This document shows, one piece after another, positions 10,517 through 20,028 of a DNA stretch of 64,000 bases (positions within the stretch are counted from its first letter, which is position 1; each line of letters begins with the position of its first letter). The DNA is taken from positions 6,076,001 through 6,140,000 of the forward strand of contig NC_070565.1 of NCBI RefSeq assembly GCF_026914185.1, given 5' to 3'. The notes beneath the pieces were generated by a model that did not search any database, was not told the DNA's origin, and worked only from the letters and a program-made list of their open reading frames with translations. Origin of the DNA: Puccinia triticina. Its lineage: Eukaryota; Basidiomycota; Pucciniomycetes; Pucciniales; Pucciniaceae. A program made the position numbers and the translations under genes.

Positions 10517-11326
10517 ATGTTTGCCTCCAGCGCCACTTCCACGCCCTCATCGCCGAAAGATATCATTGAAAACTCGATAGATTATTCGTCCAATACGTCC
10601 ATATCATCTTCGCAGCTTGACGAAGCGGCCGTCATTATACCTTCCTACGAAATCCCCTTTTCTATTCGCAGAGCGCACTCGTTCGTCGACAACATTCACG
10701 CGTACAACGCCGGTATGAGAGATTCTTTTAAACCCGAAGAAGTCGATGCCTTGCACCGCTATATCCAACAAGGACTCCTTGCCTTTGCTCGTGAGGACCT
10801 CAACAAACCGGTTACCGCACGAAACGCCCGTCTTAAGTTGTATAGCCGGTTCCACGACGCTTTTGCACATGTATGTTGACTGGATTCTGTATGTATATGA
10901 TGAAATTTTTAAAAGAGAGAGTTGATTATAATACTAATATTTCTACCCCCTGTTTCTATTTTGATTTTTAGATGGATACTCATTCCATAATAGATGCCAT
11001 GATAGAGGAAACTGAGGAGAGGAATGCCCGGGAATTATTAAGGATGAGGGACCAAGTGGAAGAGGAGGAAGATGGTTGGAGAGTAGAAGAAGAAATGGAG
11101 AGGATAAGAGCTGAGGGTAAGTTCTAATATATTCTATTTTTATTCTTTATTGAGGACTTTTACTAATGTTATGCTTTTAATTTTCTTTTTATGTCTTTTT
11201 GATTTCTATTTTTTTTTTTTTTTTTTTTTTTTTTTAGATAAGGAGAAGGGAAAAGAGAAGGAGAGGGAGAAAAGTGAAATGGAAGAGGGTGATGTAGTGA
11301 TAAAAGAAGAAGAGGTGAGCTTTTGA
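10517..11326 (+). CDS. Antisense three-exon gene of G1, about 195 residues
   Basis: Exon 1 10517-10870 (118 codons), intron 10871-10971 (GTATGT...TTTTTAG, phase 0), exon 2 10972-11116, intron 11117-11237 (GTAAGT, ending in a run of about 25 T and AG, phase 1), exon 3 11238-11326 ending TGA. The joined frame has no stop. Residues 1-60 are Ser/Asp/Glu-rich; 60-118 look folded and helical (VDALHRYIQQGLLAFARED, then LYSRFHDAFAH); the rest is a highly charged Glu/Lys coiled-coil-like tail. No family recognised. It converges on pol, ending 167 bases from the pol stop. The T tract at the second acceptor could vary in length and affect splicing. Confidence 0.6.
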
Positions 11327-11492
11327 TTTATAATTAGTTATTTTATTTGAGAGTGTTTGAAAATGATTTTTATTGATTTTATTTCTGATTTGTTTATAGA
11401 TTTGATTTTATTTTGTTTTTATGTTATTGTGTAAGAAGATGAGAAAGAGAAAAGAGAAGAGAAATGAATTGATTATTCCTTATTTATTGTTT

Positions 11493-14400
11493 TCACCTGG
11501 AGTGGTATTCCTTGACATGAGTTGCAGCAAACCTTCTGGCCAATTCTGTGCCATCCAATTCTTCCAAGATGTAAGATCCTCCTGGGTTTTGAGCTTTGAT
11601 CCTGTAAGGGCCATTCCATTTATTTTCAAAGAGCTTGCCAAACTGAGAGTCCAAAGATTTATTATACACTACTACTAATTGACCTTTCTTTAGTGGCTGC
11701 CTTGATGTTTTCTTCTTGTTCCAATAATCCACAGAGTTTTTCCTGGAATCCATAAGCTGCTGGTGTGCTTGCTGCAAGATGGTATCCCTGTTTTCAAGCT
11801 GCTGAGTCCTAGCCAATAAAAGATCCTGAGTTGATTCTACCTTTGACCAGTCCACTCCAAAGAAGGTTTCCAATTCTAAATCAATGGGTAAGATGGGGGG
11901 CTGTCCAAGAACTAGCTCATAAGGTGAGTAACCATTTGATCTCTTGGTGGAAATTCTGTCTGCAAATAAAACTAAAGGTAAATAATTCCTCCACTTCTTG
12001 CCTTCTTTTCCACAGAGCTTGACCAAGGTATCCTTAATTGCCTGATGTCCTCTTTCTACCATACCATTTGCTTCAGGATAATAAGGGGTGGTGACTTTGA
12101 TTTTGATTCCAGATTCCAGAAGGGATTTTTGAAATTGTTGTCCAAATTCAGAGCCTCCATCCACTGTGACTGACCAAGGGGCTCCATATCTGTAGATCCA
12201 GTTGTCCAAGAACCACTGAGAGATTTTCTTTGCCTGAATCTTTTCTAGTCCAACTGCCTCTACCCATCCAGAAAGGTCATCTCTTGCAATTACCAGGTAC
12301 TTCCATTTGCCAGCTTTGATGTGAACTGTATCCAAACTGACTCTTCCAAAGATGGTTGCTGCTCCTGTAGGTTTCTTGGGTTCCATTGGCAATTTTGAAC
12401 TCCTCTTCTGGCAAGCTTCACAAGACTGGACCCACTTGGTAACACCTCTCTTGAGACCTGGCCACCAAAATCTGAGTTTAATTCTTCTGTAGGTTTCAGC
12501 AATACCTCTGTGGCCTAAGGATTCATGAAGGGAATTGAGGATGGATTTCTGAGCTGAAGGAGAGGTGACTACTATCTGGGAGAATGGTTTGTTGATCCTG
12601 TGCAAGACTTCATTGGAAAGGAAGAAGTTGGCTGATTTGTGCAAAATTTGCTTGAATTCCAGGCTGCTGCATCCTGGAGGTTTGTTCATGGTTGAAAGGT
12701 ATTCCTGGAGATGCTTCCAAATTCCTTGCTGCAAGTTACTTACCCCCTCCCCCAACTTAGCTGATGTCCCCAGAAGCAGGCCAAAAGAAGAATGTTTAGT
12801 TCCAAATCCAGGGTGAGGTTTGATCCAGGTTTCATCTTCATCAAAGCTAGGACAATCATCTTCATCAGAATCAGGGGGTCTTCTTGAAAGTCCATCAGGT
12901 AAGGTGAAAGTTTTTCCAGGAGTGTGAACAAGGTCATAGGAGAATAACTGAATAAATCCAATCCATCTGTTCATAGGGGCATTGGGAAGTGAAGGGTTGT
13001 TGATCATTCCAATAAGGCACTGGGCATCCACTCTGAGTTGAAAATGTTGGCCCCACAGTTTGGTTTGAAGTTTCTTGAGGATCTTGGCAACACCACAGAG
13101 TTCTAATTTGGATTGTGAGTACTTTGATTCCCTGGGTGAAAAGACTACTGACTCATATAACACAGGCCTATCCAATCCATCAGAATCCTGTTGAGTAAGA
13201 ACAGCACCTGCAGCAATAACACTGGAGTCCACTGAGAGTTTGATTAAGCCAGCATCAGGTCCATAGTCCAATTTCTTTAGGGTGATATCAGTTCCAACAA
13301 TCCTTTTAAGGTCCTCAAAGGCATCCTGGCAATCTTCAGTCCAATCCCAAGAGGAGTCCTTCCTGGTGAGTCTTCTGAGTGGAGCAGTGAGGGTTGAGTA
13401 ATTTTCAATGAACATTCTAACATATACACAGATACCTAGGAATCCTCTGACATCTGAAGGAGTGGTGGGAGTTGGCCAGGTTTCAATTTTGTTGAGCTTC
13501 TTGATGGATATCCTTCTGCCTTCCTTACAAACCACATGGCCAACCAGATCCAGAGCAGGTACACAGCAAGCAAATTTCTTCCCAGAGATGGTGAGTCCAG
13601 CTTCTTCAATCCTGAAAAGAATCCTTTCCGGAGTAATGGCATATTCATAGATAAATCTTCTGATCTGGGGGTTGTCCTTTAGAGTTTCTTCATTGTAGTC
13701 AGAGGTTGGTCCTTTTATACCTCCATCATCCACAAAGATTCCCATATGTTGAGGTAATTCATCCTGGAGTATCCACATAATTTGGGCCTGGTAAACTGCA
13801 ACTGAATTGGTGGCTCCTTGGGGTAATCTGGTAAGTTGAAATCTTCCAAGGGGTGTTTCAAAGGTGGTCAAAGGTCTGGATTCTGGAGCTAATTCTCTTT
13901 CATCATATCCTCCCATAATATCACCTAGTCCATAGCAAGCCCTTCCAGTAAATGATTCAATGAGTTCCTCTGTCTTTGGTGGTAGTCCAGCGTCCTTAAT
14001 GGTGACTTTGTTGAGTTTCTGAAGGTCATGTACAATTCTGAGCTTACCATCCTGCTTCTTTACACAAAATATAGGGCTGGAATAACTGGAAAAGGATTGT
14101 TCATAGAGGCCAGTGCTGAGTCTTTCCCTTACCAATTCTATGACCTGGTCCTTGATGGGTGCAGGAATTGGAATTGGTTTCTGTTGCCAAGGTTCATGGG
14201 AAATGACTGGAATAATATAAGGCTGTCCATAGGTGTGTTTAAGAAGGCCTCTTTCTGTTTCCACAAAAGCCAAAGCACCTTGTCTAATCACAATTACCCA
14301 TGCCAGCAGGAGATATTCTTGAGGAGAGAGCCATCCAGGAGGTCCAAAGTTGATGAGGTCCAGCCTTTCTTGAGTAATCTTAGAGGTAGGAGTGAATGGT

Positions 14401-14663
14401 GGAGGAAATGGGTTCAAAGGAGTGAGGTAAGGATCTCTGGAGAGTGGTGGCCTTGATAATGGGGGATTGAGAGATAATGGAATTGGTTGGTTTACTGGTT
14501 TTATTTTTTTTAGAGTTGATTTATATTTTGCTGAATGAGTGTCTACAGTTTGTTGCTTTTGGTTGTTTTCCAGGGTTGCAGTTGTAAGGAAAGGGAACTG
14601 AAAACCTGGTCTCAATCTAAAAAATTTACCAGTCCAGAATTGGAAGGTATGCTGGTTTCCCAC
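11493..14663 (-). CDS. pol: G1 pol: reverse transcriptase, RNase H, integrase
   Basis: 1,056 codons, open throughout, in the -1 frame relative to gag and overlapping it by 52 bases. RT carries LPQGATNSVAVYQAQ and the catalytic FVDD near residue 310. RNase H follows with SVDSS, ESKYSQSKLEL and VDAQ. Integrase has the HHCC module (HESLGHRG, then CEACQK, about residues 710-750) and the D,D,E residues in LDTVHIKAG, TVDGGSEFG and PEANGMVERGH (about 777-868). The protease is not here but at the end of gag. A PPT-like box lies in the coding region at 12747-12773. Copies DNA from the element RNA and inserts it. The ATG used is upstream of the slippery site, so a Gag-Pol fusion by -1 frameshifting is the more likely product. 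Confidence 0.92.
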   Translation of the reverse strand: MGNQHTFQFWTGKFFRLRPGFQFPFLTTATLENNQKQQTVDTHSAKYKSTLKKIKPVNQPIPLSLNPPLSRPPLSRDPYLTPLNPFPPPFTPTSKITQERLDLINFGPPGWLSPQEYLLLAWVIVIRQGALAFVETERGLLKHTYGQPYIIPVISHEPWQQKPIPIPAPIKDQVIELVRERLSTGLYEQSFSSYSSPIFCVKKQDGKLRIVHDLQKLNKVTIKDAGLPPKTEELIESFTGRACYGLGDIMGGYDERELAPESRPLTTFETPLGRFQLTRLPQGATNSVAVYQAQIMWILQDELPQHMGIFVDDGGIKGPTSDYNEETLKDNPQIRRFIYEYAITPERILFRIEEAGLTISGKKFACCVPALDLVGHVVCKEGRRISIKKLNKIETWPTPTTPSDVRGFLGICVYVRMFIENYSTLTAPLRRLTRKDSSWDWTEDCQDAFEDLKRIVGTDITLKKLDYGPDAGLIKLSVDSSVIAAGAVLTQQDSDGLDRPVLYESVVFSPRESKYSQSKLELCGVAKILKKLQTKLWGQHFQLRVDAQCLIGMINNPSLPNAPMNRWIGFIQLFSYDLVHTPGKTFTLPDGLSRRPPDSDEDDCPSFDEDETWIKPHPGFGTKHSSFGLLLGTSAKLGEGVSNLQQGIWKHLQEYLSTMNKPPGCSSLEFKQILHKSANFFLSNEVLHRINKPFSQIVVTSPSAQKSILNSLHESLGHRGIAETYRRIKLRFWWPGLKRGVTKWVQSCEACQKRSSKLPMEPKKPTGAATIFGRVSLDTVHIKAGKWKYLVIARDDLSGWVEAVGLEKIQAKKISQWFLDNWIYRYGAPWSVTVDGGSEFGQQFQKSLLESGIKIKVTTPYYPEANGMVERGHQAIKDTLVKLCGKEGKKWRNYLPLVLFADRISTKRSNGYSPYELVLGQPPILPIDLELETFFGVDWSKVESTQDLLLARTQQLENRDTILQQAHQQLMDSRKNSVDYWNKKKTSRQPLKKGQLVVVYNKSLDSQFGKLFENKWNGPYRIKAQNPGGSYILEELDGTELARRFAATHVKEYHSR
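12747..12773 (-). other. Internal PPT-like box in G1 pol
   Basis: Minus strand CTGGGGACATCAGCT then AAGTTGGGGGAG, 22 of 27 bases equal to the 3' PPT box and free of gaps. It codes for GTSAKLGEG between RNase H and integrase. A central PPT is the obvious interpretation. Confidence 0.55.
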
Positions 14664-17029
14664 TTCTGATTACTGGGGAGTATGATTGGAACCAAAAAAG
14701 TCTGACCAGCTGAATCCATGATTGAAAGGGCTTCTCCTCTGGCTCCATTGTAGTTGATGTTAGCTGAGACATCCATCAAGAAAGGCTTTCCAATAATCAT
14801 CTGAACTGGTCCTTTGGCTACCCAGAAATGAACTGTCCTGACTACTTTCCCAATGGTTACCTCCACATCTTCAGTAATTCCAGGTATATCAGTAAGGTGA
14901 CCTCCAATTCCTTTGAGCTTCATAGATTTAGCAGTGAGTACTAATCCAAGTTTATGTGCAAGAGTTTCAGGAATAATGTTGACCATAGAGCCAGTATCCA
15001 AGAGTGCTTGATGTTTCTCTCCTCCAATAGTGATGGTGATGTATCCAAGGGGGCAGGAGTAGTGAGTAGTGGGTTGCTCCTGTGCTGGTTCTTCTCTATC
15101 CTCCATGTCTGTGAAGTTTGCTGATTTGACACCATCCAATGGGACCCTTCTGTTGGTTATCTTCTTCCTAATACAGTCAGTAACTCCTGGTGATATAGCA
15201 AAGATTTCTCCAAAGGCCAACTCCATCTTTCCTGCAGTCAACATCCTACTAGCCACTTCCTCTTCAATTCCTGGGTACTCCTTGGCCAAAGTCTTTTCCA
15301 AATAGGTCTTCTTAACTGGTTTGTCCTTAGGTGCAGTGGTTGAATCCTTGTCCTTATCCTGGAATCTGACTTGAGGGGAGCCTTTTGAAGTAGGGGATTT
15401 GGAAGCACTAGGGGCAGGGGGCTGTGTCATGTGAAGTAATTCCTCTGTATCCATGTCCATTAGGTCCTGTTTCTCCTTCCTGATCCTTTTGTCTGACTTG
15501 GCTGGTTCCTCCTCATCCTGATCCTTAGAGTTGTTTCTGGTCCTCTTTCCAAGGTCTGCTTCATAACTGTGGGTTTGATAATAGGCTGGGTCCTCCTCTA
15601 GTTGGCCAAAAGAAGATGTGAGCTTAGTTTTAGAGTACTCTTCCACTGGGGTTCTGATTGGTCTGCTTGGAATCCATGGAATAACTGATTTGTCTGGAAG
15701 TTTGTAATCTCTTCCATCCTTGATAACAGCACCACTAGACATGTCCTGGGCAAGTTGAGAGCAGCTGTTGGTTCCATGGGTTTCCTGATGACAATAATAG
15801 CATTTGAATGGCCAGGTCCTAGCAGGTTTGTCCATGTGGGGAGGTAGTCCTTTGCCAGCAGTGAGGGATGCAAGTTGTTTGGTAAGGAGTTCCACTTGTT
15901 TGTCCAGAGAAATAGAAGCAGTAGGAGCAGTTCCCTGAGTAGCAGGTGTGGGTTTGAAGGTCCTAGGTGAGTTGTCCAAAGTGAATTTCTCTTCTGCCCT
16001 CCATTCAGTCCTTCTGTTGACCACTGATCTTGAGTAAACTTCCTGGTGAATGTAGGTAAGAAGAGTTTCAGTGTCTGGCAAGATATCACCTCCATCCTTT
16101 GAGGCTAGCATTTGATTGTCCCTCATCAAGCTCCTAGTAACTTTTTGATCCAGATCCTTGTGAAGAGTTTCCAAAAGAAGGTGTCTGAATTCCTCCAGGC
16201 TGGTACTGTACCCCATTCTTACCAAGTAGTGAGTGATGGTTTCAAACTTGTTTCTGAATGTGTTGAAGGTTTCCAAGGTGCTGATTCCTCCATCCTGAGC
16301 TGATTTGTAGACTAGTTTCCTGAGATCCTCCCTGGTATATCTGACCAATGGCTGAGAGGTTCCAAATCTGGTGAGTAACTGTTTCTTCAGGGTTTCCCAA
16401 TCCAAGTTTTCATGGCCTGACATGTCTTCCACTTCATCCTTAAGGTCCAACCCTTTGATAAAAGCAATGATTTGTCCAGCCAGTTCCTTAGAGTTAGCAC
16501 CATCATCTCTTCCAGCACTTTCATACCTTCTAATGAATTTCTCCACAGGCATGTTGGTTGCATCAAAGAAGAGCTCTTTGTCCATGGGTTTGATCTTTAC
16601 TCCTCTACTGACAGGATCCTCATACCTAGGCATAGCTGGTTCCCTATTTAAAAAGTGAGTGTTGGACCTGGTAGAGTGTGTTGAGTCATCCCTTTGGCGC
16701 TGGAACCTGGGAAAGCGGGGTGGTGGCGCATTTAAATCCTCTGAATCTTCTGAAGGCTGATTGGTATCTCTATATCCTGTGTATCTAGGAATACTGGAAG
16801 TTTGAGGTCCAAGTGGAGGTCTGTAAGAACTGGAGTTGACTTGTGGAGTAGAAGAACCCTGGGGATCTGGAGCATTGGAAGAAGCCTGTGGACCTGGACC
16901 ATTGGGAGGAACCTGAGTCTGACCAGCGTTGGAAGTGGTGGAGTCCTGAACTGCAGAATTACTGGAAGGATCCACTGGAGGGTAAAGGCTGGGAGCAACA
17001 TTGGTGTTGGGGGATCCTTGGGCAGACAT
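14612..17029 (-). CDS. gag: G1 gag with C-terminal retropepsin
   Basis: 805 codons from the ATG at 17029. The N-terminal 120 residues are Pro/Ser/Gln-rich and disordered. A Gag capsid-like segment follows (LFFDATNMPVEKFIRRYESA onward, about residues 150-350). The nucleocapsid knuckle is CYYCHQETHGTNSC (C-x2-C-x4-H-x4-C) near residue 410. An acidic/basic linker with RTRNNSKDQDEEE leads to the aspartic protease: ALLDTGSMVNIIP near residue 680 and the second hydrophobic motif IIGKPFLMD near 750. Gag assembles the particle and the protease matures it. Having the protease at the end of ORF1 rather than at the start of pol is shared with G2, G3 and G4. It ends SGLVNFLD just after the slippery site. 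Confidence 0.92.
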   Translation of the reverse strand: MSAQGSPNTNVAPSLYPPVDPSSNSAVQDSTTSNAGQTQVPPNGPGPQASSNAPDPQGSSTPQVNSSSYRPPLGPQTSSIPRYTGYRDTNQPSEDSEDLNAPPPRFPRFQRQRDDSTHSTRSNTHFLNREPAMPRYEDPVSRGVKIKPMDKELFFDATNMPVEKFIRRYESAGRDDGANSKELAGQIIAFIKGLDLKDEVEDMSGHENLDWETLKKQLLTRFGTSQPLVRYTREDLRKLVYKSAQDGGISTLETFNTFRNKFETITHYLVRMGYSTSLEEFRHLLLETLHKDLDQKVTRSLMRDNQMLASKDGGDILPDTETLLTYIHQEVYSRSVVNRRTEWRAEEKFTLDNSPRTFKPTPATQGTAPTASISLDKQVELLTKQLASLTAGKGLPPHMDKPARTWPFKCYYCHQETHGTNSCSQLAQDMSSGAVIKDGRDYKLPDKSVIPWIPSRPIRTPVEEYSKTKLTSSFGQLEEDPAYYQTHSYEADLGKRTRNNSKDQDEEEPAKSDKRIRKEKQDLMDMDTEELLHMTQPPAPSASKSPTSKGSPQVRFQDKDKDSTTAPKDKPVKKTYLEKTLAKEYPGIEEEVASRMLTAGKMELAFGEIFAISPGVTDCIRKKITNRRVPLDGVKSANFTDMEDREEPAQEQPTTHYSCPLGYITITIGGEKHQALLDTGSMVNIIPETLAHKLGLVLTAKSMKLKGIGGHLTDIPGITEDVEVTIGKVVRTVHFWVAKGPVQMIIGKPFLMDVSANINYNGARGEALSIMDSAGQTFLVPIILPSNQKWETSIPSNSGLVNFLD
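14618..14624 (-). promoter_or_regulatory. -1 frameshift slippery heptamer T-TTT-TTA in G1
   Basis: In the gag frame the codons read AAT TTT TTA GAT TGA, so T TTT TTA sits in the register needed for -1 slippage, two codons before the gag stop. The -1 frame continues as FFRLRPGFQ in pol. G3 has the same heptamer at the same place. Confidence 0.65.
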
Positions 17030-17253
17030 GATTGAAGCAGATAAGTTGACTCTAAATCTGAAGGGTGTTGAGGGTTGATAGTGGAGATGCTGATAGTGTT
17101 ACTGTTGGTTGAAGTTGATTCTAAAAGCAGGGAGTTGATTTATAAAGAAAGGAGTATGAGGAGTGTAGGTGAAGTAGTATGTAGCTGATGGTAAGAGTGT
17201 TACTAGAGCTGAAGATATCTGAAGTATAGAAAAGCCACTGTTGGGACACCACT
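17030..17253 (-). other. G1 leader and primer-binding site
   Basis: The minus-strand leader between LTR and gag. The primer site TGGTGTCCCAACAGTGG (17235-17251) starts two bases from the LTR and is identical to that of G3 (46272-46288). The primer tRNA was not identified. Confidence 0.65.
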
Positions 17254-18215
17254 TGTGGAACTACTCAAAGGGGAGAATAGAGCTTGGAAGGGAAATGGAT
17301 AGCAACACTAGTACTAATGTAAGCTAAGCAAGGGTGCTGAAGAGGCTGCCTTCCTGACTAATGCTGAGGGGATGAGAGTAACACTAAGAAAAAGAAGAAA
17401 AGGTGTGGCTGATTTCTGCTTGATCTTAGGAGCTAGTACTATGAGCTTAACTACTGACTACTGAGGGTAAGAGAGTTGGAGTAATGGTTGAAAGGGGGGG
17501 AAAGCAATGAGCAATGGTTCAATGGCAATGGGTTGATGAGAATGGGCACTTATAATTTCTGTATCTAAATTATATATAAATTCTGCATGAGGTACAAGTG
17601 AGGGGGGAAAGACAGTTCTTATATGAAGGAAGGATGAGCACAGACAATGAGGAGTTCTGGCTATGAGAATGAAGGTTGTACAAATGAGGAAAAGTGATGT
17701 GAACATAGTAACAGTATGTAATGATGAGCAATGCTGAAAGGGGAATGCTGGTTATGGGAATAAAAGAATGTACTAATGGGGAAAAGTGATGAGAACATAG
17801 TAACTACTTGTAATGATGAGCACTACTGAAAGAGGTAAGCACAGATCCAATGATGTAAGGTGTACAATAGGCATAGTACATAATAAGAAATGTATGTAAA
17901 GAGTTTAGTATGTGAGAATAAATATGTAAAAGGAATTTACTGTAATGATTCAAGTAGGTTACTAATGAAATGAGTATTGTAACTAATGAAGAATGTAGGT
18001 TGTCTGTAAGTCTTATATCCTTTATAACTACTGAACCACTGAAGATAAGGGGGTACTATGTATGAGTGACTATAGGTTAAATTTGGCGTAGAATCTGAAT
18101 ATGCAATAATAATGAGGTATTTGTGAAGGGTTATGGGGAAATGGGCAATGTAATGATGAATATATGTAAAGAAAAGCAATAAAATACTACTTATGGTTTG
18201 GAATGGAGCACCACA
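17254..18215 (-). repeat. G1 5' LTR
   Basis: 962 bp, same termini as the 3' LTR, one base shorter because of one A in the AAAATTATATA tract. Confidence 0.95.
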
Positions 18216-19432
18216 CCGTCCGCTGTATCGCAAGTAAACAAAGTAAGTTTCTTTTCCTTTTATCCAATCCGATCTGTCGGATAGATGTTGATTCGGATAT
18301 CCAATCCAAAGCTCCTGGGCAATAGACCTGCTTCCCCGACCCCATCAGCTTTTGAAACCCCGAGTCCGAGCCCGTCGAGGGTACCCCCGGGTTTTGTGGG
18401 TTTACACCCCCGTTTCCAACTGGCGCAAACCCCTGGAGGGGCGGCCCCCGCTTCGCCCGCCTACCAGCGCCGTGAAGCCGGCTGGGCGCCGAGTGGTACC
18501 TCTCCTGTGTACCGCCCTGCTGAGCAGGGCTCTCCAGTAAGTAATGTCAATTCAGAATCATCCTTTTTTGTCAGTACTGAGTCGTTTGTGCGGGTGTTTA
18601 GATGATGACCAGCAATTGGATGGTCATCAATGGCGACTGGCCGCTTCCCGCTGCCCCCCGTCCGTCCAATGTCACATCCCCTTCCTTGAGTCCTCAAGGC
18701 CCGGGAGTCAATTCTTCCGCGTGCACGTCGGGTACCGGTGGCTTGGCATACCCTCCTGGGTTGGGCCCTCAAGATGATGGTGCTTCCGCTCCCGCCGATA
18801 ACGATCCGCTGTTTGTTTGGGGTACTGGGGTGAGTTTCATTCTTATTGTTCAACTTGAGTCGTCGATTGATTTCTGACACTCTTTTGTGTAGGTCCCTCC
18901 TCCCGATCCGGTCCAAACCGACCGTGAGTGGGCGGATCTTCCCGCCTGGACGACAGCGGATCGCCCAGCCACGCCTGAGACGTTCCCTCAGGACATTGAA
19001 GTTGACCCCTCTGAGGGGGTTGCGGAATCCGAACCTGACGCCGACGCCGCTGAGTCCACTGATGCTGACTCTCCAATGCGGTCTCCGTCCCCGCTAGAAC
19101 TCGCTCCTGTACCAATTGCGGACTACCCGTCCCTATCCAATGCCAATATCCAAGTTCTTCTTTGTCCAACCGAGTACTGGGGTGTGGCTATCCCCAATGT
19201 GCACTCCGACAAGGTAACCTATCTCTATGAGAATTTTATCACCAGTTTTGTCTTCTACTGCCGCGGAAACCGCTTGGTCGATGAGCTCTTGATGCCTACC
19301 AGCGTCGCCTTATTCAAACACTACGTCGAGGTCTTCCAGATCGTGGCCACCCAGTCTTTTGTAAGTCCCCTCTTGGTTTTGTCTGATTATATTTGATTCG
19401 TTTTGCTGATCTTGCTGCCTTGCTTTTAGTGA
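18216..19432 (+). pseudogene. 3' part of antisense multi-exon gene of G2 (exons 2-6)
   Basis: It resumes after the second CCGT. Exon 2 ends at 18233 (or 18242); an intron ends TCGGATAG at 18284; exon 3 is 18285-18536; intron 18537-18601 (GTAAGT...TTTAG); exon 4 18602-18829; intron 18830-18892 (GTGAGT...TGTGTAG); exon 5 18893-19360; intron 19361-19429 (GTAAGT...TTTTAG), followed directly by TGA. All joins are phase 0 and introns are 51-69 bp. The full product would be about 417 residues: a Pro/Ser-rich middle, an acidic stretch, and a C-terminal globular-looking part (CPTEYWGVAIPNVHSDK, then YLYENFITSFVFYCR). No family recognised. Without G1 the reading frame is completely open. Confidence 0.65.
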
Positions 19433-20028
19433 TTGCTCCCAAATTTCCTTCCAGCTTACTTAAGACCTGACCAATAAAAGTGGAGTGGATCCGAAAAAAA
19501 CTTATGCTACCATAACACTAAAAAAAAGATAATTAGTTTTATTTTTATTTTATTTTTAATTTTTTTTAATTTTTATTTTTTGACTGTTTTAGGCTTGAAT
19601 TTTTGCGTCCTTGAGAAATTGATTGAACCTCCCAGACCCCCTCCCCCAACTTAGACAGGTTGTCCCCAACCTTCCACCAGAGAGAAGAAACTTGAGAGAA
19701 GAGAAAAAAAAAAATTGTGAAGAGGAGTAAGCGTGTTTGCCAGGGATGTCCTTAACTCTTGACTGATAAACCAATGGGTAGGAGAAAGACAGATCTATAA
19801 AGAATGACTGATCAAAAGAGTGTGAGTATCCTCCCCTAACTTAAAAAAATGAGTGATATTTGGTATGATTGAACAGTTTAGTCTCATATCCAGGAGGTAA
19901 GACTAGCTTGAGGTATCTGATACGCCATCGCCGGAAGAGTTACTAGAATCATCATCCCCGCTTTCTTCTCCTTGTCCAGGGTCTTTGTCTTGCTGTATAT
20001 CCGCCAGGCTACGTCCGCGAGGATAAAA
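19433..20028 (-). other. G2 spacer between pol and antisense gene, with PPT-like box
   Basis: Non-coding, T-rich around 19520-19590. At 19641-19670 the minus strand reads GTTGGGGACAACCTGTCT then AAGTTGGGGGAG, an internal variant of the G2 3' PPT box; a weaker CTAACTTAAAAA relative lies at 19826-19845. Confidence 0.45.

Larger units (their letters stand above)
7512..18215 (-). mobile_element. G1: 10.7 kb Ty3/Gypsy element inserted in the G2 antisense gene
   Basis: LTRs at 17254-18215 (5') and 7512-8474 (3') with a CCGT duplication at 7508-7511 and 18216-18219. I see at least five differences between the two LTRs over about 962 bp (for example ACCATTG/ACCACTG and AGGTGAAAT/AGGTTAAAT), so it is young. 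On the minus strand the order is primer site, ORF1 gag-PR, ORF2 RT-RNaseH-IN in the -1 frame, then a 3.0 kb module with an antisense spliced gene, an extra CCHC ORF, a TCCA-rich block and the PPT. ORF1 and ORF2 are open, so it may be active. Confidence 0.92.

Noticed and set aside
12738..12752. A mini-intron GTAAGTAACTTGCAG right after the internal PPT box of G1
   Set aside because: Fifteen bases is far too short for splicing, and the sequence codes for VSNLQQ, conserved in G3.
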